From: an uncultured Lachnospiraceae bacterium
Lineage (GTDB): Bacteria; Bacillota; Clostridia; Lachnospirales; Lachnospiraceae
Length of the DNA stretch: 36,463 nucleotides
Reading direction: 5' to 3'
Assembly (NCBI GenBank): GCA_944376425.1
Contig: CALWCS010000164.1
Span: 1-36,463, forward strand
Part shown: piece after piece, positions 24,253 to 31,603 of the stretch
How the letters are laid out: each line of letters starts with the position of its first letter
Position numbering within the stretch: position 1 is the stretch's first letter
Position numbers and translations under genes: made by a program
Notes under the pieces: model-generated
What the model was told of the DNA's origin: nothing
Databases searched by the model: none
The model's input: only the letters and a program-made list of their open reading frames with translations

Positions 24253-24298
24253 AATCCGGCAGATGACCTCTTTTTTGCGTCGTCTGCCGGATTATTTT
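24253..24298 (+). terminator. Terminator of symporter gene
   Basis: AATCCGGCAGATGAC (24253-24267) pairs with 24279-24293 (15 bp, one G-U) and is followed by ATTTTTG. The minus-strand deacetylase piece ends at 24302, so it may serve both strands. Confidence 0.9.
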
Positions 24299-24301
24299 TG
24301 A

Positions 24302-24613
24302 TCATTTCTGAATCTGTCTGCCGCTGCTGTCAATCTGATAATTTTCATGATAAATCAGTTCCCAAACCGGTACGATTTGATATCCTTGTTCCATTAATCT
24401 GATAATGACCTGTTCTAAGGCTTCTGCCGTATATTTTGCATCACTGTGCATCAAAATAATTGCTCCATTTTCCAATGCCTGGTGTTCGCTGATAGTTTGA
24501 ATGATACTTTGAACTCCATAATCCCTCCAGTCAAGAGAATCGACTGACCATCCAATTGGATAATATCCGCAGGATTGAACCGTTTCCATTGCTTCTTTAT
24601 CATAGTCTCCATA
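24302..24613 (-). pseudogene. Split polysaccharide deacetylase, C-terminal piece
   Basis: This is the third and last exon-like piece of one PdaB-like deacetylase gene. The true frame reads SPYGDYDKEAMETVQSCGYY from the junction, then the motif WSVDSLDWRDYG and the late ILMHSDAKYTAEALEQVI. It ends VPVWELIYHENYQIDSSGRQIQK and a normal stop. No frameshift or stop is present. The in-frame ATG at 24589 is an internal methionine, not a start. Upstream of codon TA (24612-24613) the frame runs into unrelated DNA of element A. The missing upstream part of the protein is at 29433-29701 and 32088-32308. Joined at the TA dinucleotide the frame is continuous. Confidence 0.92.
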
Positions 24614-24634
24614 GGGAGAGCATATGTTGTGATA
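24591..24634. other. Element A left attachment junction
   Basis: The probable crossover dinucleotide is TA at 24612-24613. To the left is deacetylase sequence (plus strand ...ATAGTCTCCA). To the right is the element arm GGGAGAGCATATGTTGTGAT. This arm is an imperfect inverted copy of the arm at the right end, 16 of 22 positions matching. Confidence 0.8.
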
Positions 24635-24660
24635 ACACCATCTCTTTTTTAGGAGTTTTT

Positions 24661-24840
24661 ATGAAATCTTTCCATCCCCCTGCCGATTCTCTAAATAAAT
24701 GCTCTGATGATAGTTCTCCTTCTTCTGTCGCCACTGTTTCAGGATATCAGATTGCCCGATTTCACAGACAGGACATATCTGCTGAAGAATTATTAAAGCA
24801 AATCATACAGACTCACTGTCATAAAGGAGAACCGATATGA
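24661..24840 (+). CDS. Small protein upstream of serine recombinase
   Basis: I do not recognise this 59-residue protein. A Ser/Pro-rich N-terminal third (MKSFHPPADSLNKCSDDSSPSS) is followed by VSGYQIARFHRQDISAEELLKQIIQTH, which looks like a short helix pair. AGGAG precedes the ATG by five bases. Its stop overlaps the recombinase start (ATGA), so the two are translationally coupled. It is the first gene inside element A, only 48 bp from the junction. Position and coupling suggest a helper of the recombinase, for example in directing excision; this is inference. Confidence 0.75.
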   Translation: MKSFHPPADSLNKCSDDSSPSSVATVSGYQIARFHRQDISAEELLKQIIQTHCHKGEPI

Positions 24841-26393
24841 TATCTTATCCTATTTCTCAGATTTCCAAATCCTCTTTTCGAACCGTATTTTATCTTCGCC
24901 TTTCAAAAGAAGATAAAAAAACAGGAGAATCTGACTCTATTTCCAACCAGCGTCTGATTCTTCAGCATTTTCTTAAGTCTCATCCGGATCTTCAATTTTT
25001 TCGGGAATATATTGATGATGGAAAAAGCGGCACTCATTTTAATCGTCCCGGCTTTTCCAAGATGATGGAAGACTTAGACCACAAACTGTTCGACTGTATT
25101 TTATGTAAAGACTGTTCCAGATTTGGCCGTGATTATATTGAATGCGGTTCCTACATCCGTTCCTTTGATCAGTCTGGCATCCGTTTTATTGCTGTGAATG
25201 ATCAATATGATTCTTTTGATCCTAATCGGGATGATACGATCTTTGCCATTAAAAATGTAATCAATACACAATATTCTCAAAATAAAAGCAAAGAATTAAA
25301 AAAACTGTTTAAAGAAAAGCAGTACAGTGGTCAATATATGGGGGCTTTCTCTGTTTACGGCTATCAAAAAGACGCACAGGAAAAGCACCGTTTTCTTATC
25401 GATCCCTATGCTGCTTCTGTAGTTCAGCGCATTTTTTCTTTATTTTGCAGCGGCATGAAACAACAGTCCATCGCTCGTCTTTTAACGGATGAAGGAGTCT
25501 TACCCCCTGAAGAATACAAACATGCCTCAGGTTCTCGTTTCTGCACTGGCCGGTCAGGTACCTTCCATGGCTGGAGTTATGGAACGATTCATACTATGTT
25601 AAGTAATCCCGTTTATCTTGGCAGTACCGTTCAGAATAAAACGTACCGCAGGTCTCTGCGAGGAAAAGCGCATAAAACTTCTGTTCAGGACTGGATTATT
25701 GTAGAACATACTCATGAACCGATTATTGACATGACTACCTGGGAAAAAACACAGAGGCTTTTAAAGCAGAGAAATGGAAGATCTCCGGATTTTTCTTCCG
25801 TTTCTGCATTCGCAGGATTTTTAAAATGTGCAGACTGCGGAGCGAGTCTTTCTTCCGGTCACTGGGGAAAACAGTCCGTTTTTCTGTGCGGAACGTACAA
25901 ACGTTTCGGCAGATCTTACTGTTCTCCGCATCTTGTTCCCAAACAGCTTCTCTATGATTTCGTTTTAGATGATATTAACCAGTTTTTGCAGTCATATCCT
26001 GACTTTTCCCAAAAACTTATCTTTTTTGCTGATCATTTTTCTCAAAAAATGGCGCTTCCTCCTGATTCTGCTTTCTATGAAAATGCAAATATAGAAGCCC
26101 GTTATGAAAAAATTACAGCTTATAAGAAAAAAATTTTCGAATTATACAGCGATCATTTGATTTCTCTTTCTGACTTTTTACAACTGCAAAATCAGTATGC
26201 CCAAGAAGAACGTCAGCTTGAGCAAAGGAAAAAAAATCTGCCCTCTTCCACGGTCAGGACTTCTTCTCCTTGGATCTGTGAATTTCTTCAGTCCCAAAAG
26301 CTAACTGTCCTTGACCGCAGCATCGTTGCAGATACGATTGACTCTATCTTAGTCTCTGAGGGAAACAAAATTTCCATTTTCTATCGTTTTTAA
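24837..26393 (+). CDS. Large serine recombinase (TnpX/SpoIVCA-like)
   Basis: This 518-residue site-specific recombinase has the resolvase catalytic domain (about 15-160): the nucleophilic serine is in FYLRLSKED (Ser23) and catalytic arginines are in CSRFGRD (Arg95, Arg98). A recombinase domain (about 165-310) has GAFSVYGYQKD and SYGTIHTMLSNPVYLG. A zinc ribbon uses Cys331, Cys334, Cys351 and Cys362. A coiled, charged C-terminal region follows (about 400-490). Such enzymes join attP and attB by a double-strand break with a 2-bp overlap. Excision needs a partner protein. It lies at the left end of element A, next to the junction. It is the obvious agent of integration and excision of the element. 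Confidence 0.95.
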   Translation: MISYPISQISKSSFRTVFYLRLSKEDKKTGESDSISNQRLILQHFLKSHPDLQFFREYIDDGKSGTHFNRPGFSKMMEDLDHKLFDCILCKDCSRFGRDYIECGSYIRSFDQSGIRFIAVNDQYDSFDPNRDDTIFAIKNVINTQYSQNKSKELKKLFKEKQYSGQYMGAFSVYGYQKDAQEKHRFLIDPYAASVVQRIFSLFCSGMKQQSIARLLTDEGVLPPEEYKHASGSRFCTGRSGTFHGWSYGTIHTMLSNPVYLGSTVQNKTYRRSLRGKAHKTSVQDWIIVEHTHEPIIDMTTWEKTQRLLKQRNGRSPDFSSVSAFAGFLKCADCGASLSSGHWGKQSVFLCGTYKRFGRSYCSPHLVPKQLLYDFVLDDINQFLQSYPDFSQKLIFFADHFSQKMALPPDSAFYENANIEARYEKITAYKKKIFELYSDHLISLSDFLQLQNQYAQEERQLEQRKKNLPSSTVRTSSPWICEFLQSQKLTVLDRSIVADTIDSILVSEGNKISIFYRF

Positions 26394-26578
26394 GGTTTTT
26401 CTTCCGTCTCTTTTTCCATCTCAAGAAAAAGATGTGCCATTTTTTTTGCCATCTCGGAAACGGAAATTTCTTTTTTAAATTCTCTTTTGATTTTATACTC
26501 TTTTTGATGAAAAAACAGCTTCTCTTCTTTTTCTATAAGAGAAGCTGTTTCTTGATCTTTCTTTTGCTTCAGACTCAT
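26390..26578 (-). CDS. Small charged protein in element A (62 aa)
   Basis: I do not recognise this 62-residue Lys/Glu-rich ORF. It reads KKDQETASLIEKEEKLFFHQ, then a basic segment and SVSEMAKKMAHLFLEMEKE, mostly helical. An excellent ribosome site (GGAGG, seven bases before ATG 26578) supports it. It follows the siroheme reductase on the same strand, and its stop overlaps the recombinase stop. A 14-bp inverted repeat that looks like a terminator lies inside it, so full-length expression is doubtful. A small basic protein beside a serine recombinase could be a directionality factor, but nothing in the sequence proves this. Confidence 0.5.
   Translation of the reverse strand: MSLKQKKDQETASLIEKEEKLFFHQKEYKIKREFKKEISVSEMAKKMAHLFLEMEKETEEKP
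26507..26556. terminator. Terminator-like hairpin inside the 62-aa ORF
   Basis: AAACAGCTTCTCTT (26513-26526) is perfectly inverted at 26537-26550 with a 10-base loop. The minus strand continues with a run of T, and the plus strand has a weaker T-rich tail. It could end both the recombinase transcript and the reductase transcript. Confidence 0.75.
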
Positions 26579-26658
26579 TGTTTTTCCTCCAAGCTTCTTT
26601 TTTTCTTTACTGTATGCAGCTTTTCCTAAAAACAGCACTGTCTGAATTCATTTTCTTT

Positions 26659-27612
26659 TTAGCACGTTGCTCCGCCTGTCAGATGCAGCTTTGCATCTAA
26701 AATCTCTTGTTTTCTTTCTAAAAGGTCATCGGATAACAGCTGAGATTCCACATTGTCAAAACCAAGTCTTTCAATTGTCTTTGCAAAGCGTTCTCCTGTT
26801 TTGCCTTGTTCACGGAATAATAAAATTGCTTTTTCAATAACGTTTAAAGCTTCTTCTTGATCCGTAAAAATTTTTTTCAAAGCCTGTCCCTGTGCAATTT
26901 TTTTGCCCCATCTTCCTCCGATATAAATCTTATATCCTGTCTGTCCGTCCTCAATTGCATCAAAATGGCAGTTTCCGATACATCGTCCGCAGTTGTTGCA
27001 GATTTCTTTGTCGATTTCCAAAATCCCATCTACTACTTTTGCAGCTCCCATCGGACAGGCAGTCTGGATAGAACATTTTTTGCATCCATTACAGCAATCT
27101 TCATCAAAATTCGGTATTTTCTGTCCGATGATTCCAATATCATTTAAGTCCGGTTTTACACAGTTATTTGGACATCCTCCTACCGCAATTTTAAATTTAT
27201 GCGGTAATTTAACATCGCTGTATCCCTCATAAAATCTATGATGAATTTCTTCAGAGAGAGCAAAGGTGTCAATCAGTCCATACTGGCATGTTGTTCCTTT
27301 ACAGGAGACAACAGGCCGTACTTTTGATCCTGTTCCTCCCGTCACTAATCCCTCTTGTGCTATATAAGCGCGAAACTCTTCAATTTTGTCGTACGGAATT
27401 CCTTGCACTTCCACCGTCAGTCGCGTCGTAAACGTTACGGTTCCATTTCCGAATTTTTCTGCTGCCTCCGCAATACATTTTTGCTGCCGTGCAGTGATTT
27501 TTCCATTGACGGTAATGATTCGTCCAGAGAAGTTGTCCGTTCCTTTGTTGCTTAAAAATCCAATTGCTTTCACTCTTTTTTCATCTTCTTTGCTGATTGT
27601 TAATGTTGCCAT
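26659..27612 (-). CDS. Siroheme/4Fe-4S sulfite (or nitrite) reductase, AsrC-like
   Basis: This 317-residue protein combines a small siroheme reductase with a ferredoxin-like insert, like the AsrC subunit of anaerobic sulfite reductase. The siroheme-[4Fe-4S] cysteines are in SCKGTTCQYG (Cys104, 109) and GGCPNNC (Cys147, 151). Two more clusters are suggested by CCNGCKKCSIQTACPMG and CNNCGRCIGNCHF. The family reduces sulfite to sulfide (or nitrite) with six electrons. AsrA and AsrB are absent, so electrons must come from elsewhere. The FAD oxidoreductase gene lies 21 bp upstream in the same operon and is the natural candidate. Both lie inside element A. Confidence 0.9.
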   Translation of the reverse strand: MATLTISKEDEKRVKAIGFLSNKGTDNFSGRIITVNGKITARQQKCIAEAAEKFGNGTVTFTTRLTVEVQGIPYDKIEEFRAYIAQEGLVTGGTGSKVRPVVSCKGTTCQYGLIDTFALSEEIHHRFYEGYSDVKLPHKFKIAVGGCPNNCVKPDLNDIGIIGQKIPNFDEDCCNGCKKCSIQTACPMGAAKVVDGILEIDKEICNNCGRCIGNCHFDAIEDGQTGYKIYIGGRWGKKIAQGQALKKIFTDQEEALNVIEKAILLFREQGKTGERFAKTIERLGFDNVESQLLSDDLLERKQEILDAKLHLTGGATC

Positions 27613-27633
27613 TGCACCCTCCTGATTTTTTTT

Positions 27634-29259
27634 CTATTGTTCTTCTGTTTCTATCTCATTGAATGTTGTTCCGCCTTCCAGAACACGCGTGTTTCTGTAT
27701 CCGTAATATTTCAGTCTGTTCTGCGTCATATAAGCGCGTTTTCCCTTTGCACATACAAGCAAAATAGGTTCTTCTTTTCCGATTCCTTCCACTTCTCCAT
27801 GAATCTTTGTCAGATCCAGATACATCGCCCCTTCGATCGATGGAGAAACAGAAGCATCGATGATCCGATATCCCTGTGCTTTTCCCTCCTGATATTGTGC
27901 CGGTGTAATTGTCTCAAATGCTCCGTTCATTTTATTCATCAAAATATTGACGGCATGTTCAAATGGATGAATTGCCGTAGAAAACGGAGGCGCATATGCA
28001 AAATCCAGATTTTCCATATCTTCCAACGAGGTCTGTAACGATAAGGCCGTCACTGCAATATCCACTATCTTATCTACTGCGCCTTTTCCGAGAACCTGAA
28101 TTCCCAAAAATTTATGCGTCTTTCTGTCTGCAATCATCTTTATGATAAAATTACCAGCTCCCGGATAATAGTGTGCCTTATCATCTGCGACTGCAACCAC
28201 TGTCTCCACGTCATACCCTGCCTCTTTTGCCGCAGCTTCCGTAAGTCCTGTTCTTCCTACATTTAAGTCCGGCAGTTTTGCCATTCCTGTTCCCAAGACA
28301 CCAGGGTATTTAACCTTTCCTCCTGCGATATGTCTTGCTGCAATTCTTCCTTCTATATTTGCAGATGATCCCATTGCAGACCACTGAGGAGCTTTTGTCA
28401 TACGGTTTGTCACACATGCACAGTCGCCGATTGCGTAGATATCTTCATCGTTTGTCTGAAGAAATTCGTTTACCTTTACTGTTTTATTCGGCATCAGTTC
28501 GATTCCGGTATCGGCAAGAAATGACGTATTGGGACGAATGCCCAGCGACAATACTACTGCATCTGCTTTCATAGCACGTTTTTGTGTCTTTACTTTCTCT
28601 ACTTTCTCTGTTCCTATGATTCCTTCCAGTTTCATTCCTGTAAAAGTCATAATACCATGATCTGCCAGATGATTTTCCACATACTGTGCCATCTCGGGAT
28701 CAAATCCTGGAAGGATATGATCCGCCATATCAATGACAGATACCTTGACTCCTCTTCTGGCAAGATTTTCTGCTACTTCCAGCCCAATAAAACCTCCTCC
28801 GGCTACCACAGCGCGTTTCATCTGTCCTGATTCTGCTGCCTCTCTTAGAGTAATCGCATCTTCTGGTGTGCGCATAAAAAATACGCCCTTTAAATCCATT
28901 CCCTCTATTGCAGGGTGAATCGCACAAGCGCCCGTAGCAATGATTAATTTATCATAACCATACGTATTTTTTTCTCCTGTTTTTAAATCTACTGCTTCGA
29001 CACTCTTAGAGGCACGGTCTAATCCTATTACTTCTACTTCTGTCTTTACTTCCACGCCAGTCAATGCAAAAAAACTTTCAGGAGTATTCACAATCAGCTG
29101 TTCTTTTTCGTGGATTACATCACCGACATAATACGGCAGACCGCATCCTGCATAGGAAATCTCTTTTCCTTTTGTCAAAATAGTCACTTCATATCCACGA
29201 TTCTCTCTTTTTAACTTTGCTGCTGCTTTTGTTCCGGCTGATACACCGCCGATAATCAA
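27634..29259 (-). CDS. FAD-dependent CoA-disulfide/NADH oxidoreductase with rhodanese domain
   Basis: This 541-residue pyridine-nucleotide disulfide oxidoreductase has the FAD site IIGGVSAGTKAAAK, the redox cysteine in SYAGCGLPYY (Cys39), the NAD(P) site VVAGGGFIGLEVAE and AIGDCA. The dimerisation domain is followed by a C-terminal rhodanese domain with its cysteine in LLVCAKGKRAY (Cys503). The relatives are CoA-disulfide reductase-rhodanese fusions and Npsr-type enzymes acting on sulfur, CoA persulfide or polysulfide. The gene is cotranscribed with the siroheme reductase, which suggests a small sulfur-redox module. No ATG is available; the only in-frame start is TTG at 29259 without a good ribosome site. 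Upstream codons (K V K I) still match the usual N-terminus. Confidence 0.9.
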   Translation of the reverse strand: MIIGGVSAGTKAAAKLKRENRGYEVTILTKGKEISYAGCGLPYYVGDVIHEKEQLIVNTPESFFALTGVEVKTEVEVIGLDRASKSVEAVDLKTGEKNTYGYDKLIIATGACAIHPAIEGMDLKGVFFMRTPEDAITLREAAESGQMKRAVVAGGGFIGLEVAENLARRGVKVSVIDMADHILPGFDPEMAQYVENHLADHGIMTFTGMKLEGIIGTEKVEKVKTQKRAMKADAVVLSLGIRPNTSFLADTGIELMPNKTVKVNEFLQTNDEDIYAIGDCACVTNRMTKAPQWSAMGSSANIEGRIAARHIAGGKVKYPGVLGTGMAKLPDLNVGRTGLTEAAAKEAGYDVETVVAVADDKAHYYPGAGNFIIKMIADRKTHKFLGIQVLGKGAVDKIVDIAVTALSLQTSLEDMENLDFAYAPPFSTAIHPFEHAVNILMNKMNGAFETITPAQYQEGKAQGYRIIDASVSPSIEGAMYLDLTKIHGEVEGIGKEEPILLVCAKGKRAYMTQNRLKYYGYRNTRVLEGGTTFNEIETEEQ

Positions 29260-29316
29260 AATTTTAACTTTGCTTCGCTTCCTTTATCCTTTATTTTACA
29301 AGCCTTACCTGTTTTT

Positions 29317-29325
29317 TTTATTATA
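29317..29325 (-). promoter_or_regulatory. Extended -10 promoter of the oxidoreductase operon
   Basis: On the minus strand TATAAT (29325-29320) is preceded by TGA, an extended -10. No good -35 is seen. It lies inside element A, so the operon is transcribed without host flanking DNA. Confidence 0.6.
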
Positions 29326-29411
29326 TCATTTTTTAGAGTCCTCGAAAAATACTAATTTCTTATTAAGCTGATAGGTAATCTTTATCAGTTTGTACCGTTC
29401 ATCTGCATATT

Positions 29412-29455
29412 TTTCACATTTTATGCCCTCCGTACGGAGACCGAAATAGTCTCAT
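29412..29455. other. Element A right attachment junction
   Basis: The probable crossover dinucleotide is TA at 29433-29434. To the left is the element arm (plus strand TTTTCACATTTTATGCCCTC then CG). To the right is deacetylase sequence CGGAGACCGAAATAG. In the middle piece the joined codons read TCT CCG TA-, matching TCT CCC TA- at the other junction. Confidence 0.8.
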
Positions 29456-29701
29456 CTCTACTCCTGTCAAAGCTTTCACCTTTTGATGTAATTCCATAAT
29501 TTCTCTTCGGCATTCTTCTTTTCCAAGTTCACTTATGTTTTTATAGTTTTCTGTATAATTTCCAATATCATGACCTGCTTGTGCAATTTTTTTTACTTCT
29601 TCCGGATACTCGTCAACCCATCCGCCTGTCACAAAAAACGTTGTTTTTAAATCATATTTTGCTAAAATTTCTAAAATTTTCTGTATCTCTTCGTTCCCCC
29701 A
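29433..29701 (-). pseudogene. Split polysaccharide deacetylase, middle piece
   Basis: This piece encodes the second section of the deacetylase: WGNEEIQKILEILAKYDLKT, then FFVTGGWVDEYPEEV, AGHDIGNYTENYKN, ECRREIMELHQKVKALTG and LFRSPYG. It runs from the element B junction (CA, 29700-29701) to the element A junction (TA, 29433-29434) without a stop or frameshift. Residues outside these limits in the surrounding frame (MAKKKRIHDP at the start, GHKM at the end) come from the elements. The usual metal-binding His-x-x-x-His appears as Tyr-Thr-Glu-Asn-Tyr, as in PdaB-type proteins, which have degenerate metal sites. The piece has no ribosome site of its own that would make sense. Confidence 0.92.
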
Positions 29702-29721
29702 CCGCGGATCATGAATGCGCT
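29681..29721. other. Element B left attachment junction
   Basis: The probable crossover dinucleotide is CA at 29700-29701. Left of it is deacetylase sequence ending GTTCCCC. Right of it is the element arm CCGCGGATCATGAATGCGC. Confidence 0.7.
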
Positions 29722-29737
29722 TCTTTTTTGCCATCCC

Positions 29738-29766
29738 TTGCCTTTTTTTGTTAAAATAGATATAAT
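29738..29766 (+). promoter_or_regulatory. SigA-type promoter of the LysR gene
   Basis: TTGCCT (29738-29743), a 17-bp spacer and TATAAT (29761-29766), 33 bp before the start codon and wholly inside element B. Confidence 0.75.
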
Positions 29767-29799
29767 AAAAAAAAGATTTACAGAAGAAGAGGAATCACT

Positions 29800-30747
29800 A
29801 TGACACTGCGTCACCTTAAAATTTTTTTAGAAGTTGCAGATACCGGAAAAATGAGTACTGCGGCCAAAAATCTATATATCACTCAGCCTTCCGTTACTCA
29901 GGCAATTCATGAATTGGAAAGTCATTTTCATGTTCTTTTGTTCGAACGACTTTCCAGAAAACTTTATATTACAGAAGCCGGAAAGCTTTTTTACGGATAC
30001 GCAAGGCAGGTAGTCTCTCAGTACGACCAGCTGGAATCTCATATGTCTGATCATTTTCTCACAGAGACGATCCGGATGGGAGCAACTATTTCTGTCGGTG
30101 GAAGTATTCTCCCTGATCTCATAAACCAATTTGAAAAAGAAAATCCTTCTACCAACCTTTTTGTCCGTGTTACCAACACAAGAGATGTAGAAAAAAAACT
30201 TTTAGATATGGAGCTTGATGTAGGACTGGTAGAAGGAAATATAAAAAGTCCAGATCTCGTGGTGCTTCCTATGATCTCAGACTTTCTTGTGCTTGTCTGT
30301 CACAAAGATCATCCTTTTGCCCAAAAAGAGATTCTCTATACTCATGAACTTAAAAATCAGCATTTTGCAATGAGAGAACCCGGAAGCGGAACACGTGAGC
30401 TGTTTGAGCAGTATTTAGAACAGTATCATATTCCTATTCAGACTGTTTTAGAAGGTAATACCCCGGAAACCTTAAAAAACGCAGTGATACACAACCAAGT
30501 ACTCTCTGTCTTATCTTTTCGTCTGATTGAAAAAGAATTAAAACAAGGACTTGTCCATATTTTCACCCCTGTGGAACATAACTGGAATCGCTCCTTTAGT
30601 TTTGTATATCATAAAGATAAATTTTTAAGTTCTTCTATTCTTTCTTTACAAAATTTAATAAAGATCTATGGTGAAAATGAAAATTTGAACGAAGTCGAAA
30701 CTGCCAAGCTGATTGCTGATCCCGAAAGCTTTTCATCATCCTGCTGA
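29800..30747 (+). CDS. LysR-family transcriptional regulator
   Basis: This 315-residue protein has the LysR winged helix at the N-terminus (TLRHLKIFLEVADTGKMSTAAKNLYITQPSVTQAIHELESHF, residues 2-44). A periplasmic-binding-like effector domain follows, from about residue 90 (IRMGATISVGGSILPDLINQFEKENP). It lies 56 bp upstream of the exporter genes on the same strand, inside element B. It probably controls them or itself, perhaps in response to an amino acid. It is oriented away from the oxidoreductase operon of element A. Confidence 0.94.
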   Translation: MTLRHLKIFLEVADTGKMSTAAKNLYITQPSVTQAIHELESHFHVLLFERLSRKLYITEAGKLFYGYARQVVSQYDQLESHMSDHFLTETIRMGATISVGGSILPDLINQFEKENPSTNLFVRVTNTRDVEKKLLDMELDVGLVEGNIKSPDLVVLPMISDFLVLVCHKDHPFAQKEILYTHELKNQHFAMREPGSGTRELFEQYLEQYHIPIQTVLEGNTPETLKNAVIHNQVLSVLSFRLIEKELKQGLVHIFTPVEHNWNRSFSFVYHKDKFLSSSILSLQNLIKIYGENENLNEVETAKLIADPESFSSSC

Positions 30748-30803
30748 TAGACGTTATGATACTTATGACCAATATTTTCAATTAAAAGGGAGGTTATTTG
30801 AAT

Positions 30804-31592
30804 ATGCCGCTTAATCCCTTCTCCGTCGATTATCATCTGATTGCCGATACAGCAATGCTGGCAGGTGAAATTATGCTGGTAGCGGGTGCGGAGACTTATC
30901 GTGTAGAAGATACTATGATACGGATTCTAAAGACATCTCAGTTTGACCGGTGTGATGCTTTCGTTGTTCCAACCGGCATCATGCTTACCTTAGAAGACTG
31001 GCGAATCGGTACGATCAGTCTGAACAGACGGATCGGTGAGAAACAGACGAATCTCGGAAACATTGAAAAAGTTAATGATATCTCCAGAAAATACTGCTGC
31101 GAAGAACTTACTTTAAAAGAAACCTTTCACCAATTAAAATATATGCAGTCTGTTTCTTACCCTCACTGGGTCACATATCTTGCCATGATCATTTGCGCTC
31201 CTTGTTTTGTCCTGATTTTGGGCGGAAGATTCAGAGAACTTTTCATTGCTGCTTTTAATGGACTTTTTATTATTTTAAGTAAGATGATGAATCAAAAATT
31301 AAAAATAAACAATTTTGTTCTGAATCTGTTTGCCAGTTATCTGATTGCCTTTACAAGCTCCCTTTTTCAGCATTTGCTTTATGAAGATCTGCTTTTGGAG
31401 CCTTTAATCACCGGTTCTGTTATGGTTCTTCTCCCGGGCGTAGCAATGACGACCGGTATCCGGGATACTCTGGAAGGAGATTTTATGTCGGGAGGCGCAA
31501 GAATGATTGAAGCATTTGTGATCGCTGCATCGGTTGCAGTTGGAATCGGGATTGGTCTTTCTAGCTGTAATCTTATATTTTCCTTATTTTAG
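30804..31592 (+). CDS. Threonine/serine exporter family, large (ThrE N-terminal) subunit
   Basis: This 262-residue membrane protein matches the first domain of ThrE-type exporters. The N-terminal cytosolic part has DTAMLAGEIMLVAGAETYRVEDTMIRIL, then VVPTGIMLTL and the TISLNRRIGEKQTNLGNIEKVNDIS segment. About five membrane segments follow from residue 120, including ITGSVMVLLPGVAMTTGIRDTLEGDFMSGGARM. The ATG at 30804 is preferred over TTG at 30798, with GGGAGG upstream. It is paired with the small subunit gene 11 bp downstream. The expected job is to pump out threonine, serine or similar small amino acids. Confidence 0.9.
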   Translation: MPLNPFSVDYHLIADTAMLAGEIMLVAGAETYRVEDTMIRILKTSQFDRCDAFVVPTGIMLTLEDWRIGTISLNRRIGEKQTNLGNIEKVNDISRKYCCEELTLKETFHQLKYMQSVSYPHWVTYLAMIICAPCFVLILGGRFRELFIAAFNGLFIILSKMMNQKLKINNFVLNLFASYLIAFTSSLFQHLLYEDLLLEPLITGSVMVLLPGVAMTTGIRDTLEGDFMSGGARMIEAFVIAASVAVGIGIGLSSCNLIFSLF

Positions 31593-31603
31593 GAGGAAGA
31601 TTT

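Larger units (their letters stand above)
24612..29434. mobile_element. Intervening element A (4.8 kb, serine recombinase)
   Basis: The element is about 4,821 bp between the two TA dinucleotides (24612-24613 and 29433-29434). It interrupts the deacetylase inside the conserved RSPYG motif. It encodes, from the left, a 59-residue protein and a large serine recombinase (+), then on the minus strand a 62-residue ORF, a siroheme reductase and an FAD/rhodanese oxidoreductase. The reconstructed circle junction is an imperfect palindrome centred on TA, as expected for attP of a large serine recombinase. Removing the element restores the deacetylase frame exactly. No conjugation or replication genes are present, so it can excise and integrate but not transfer itself. 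Confidence 0.88.

Noticed and set aside
24302..24589. Complete small protein starting at 24589
   Set aside because: The methionine is internal. The frame upstream (SPYGDYDKEA) continues the deacetylase to the element junction, and there is no ribosome site.
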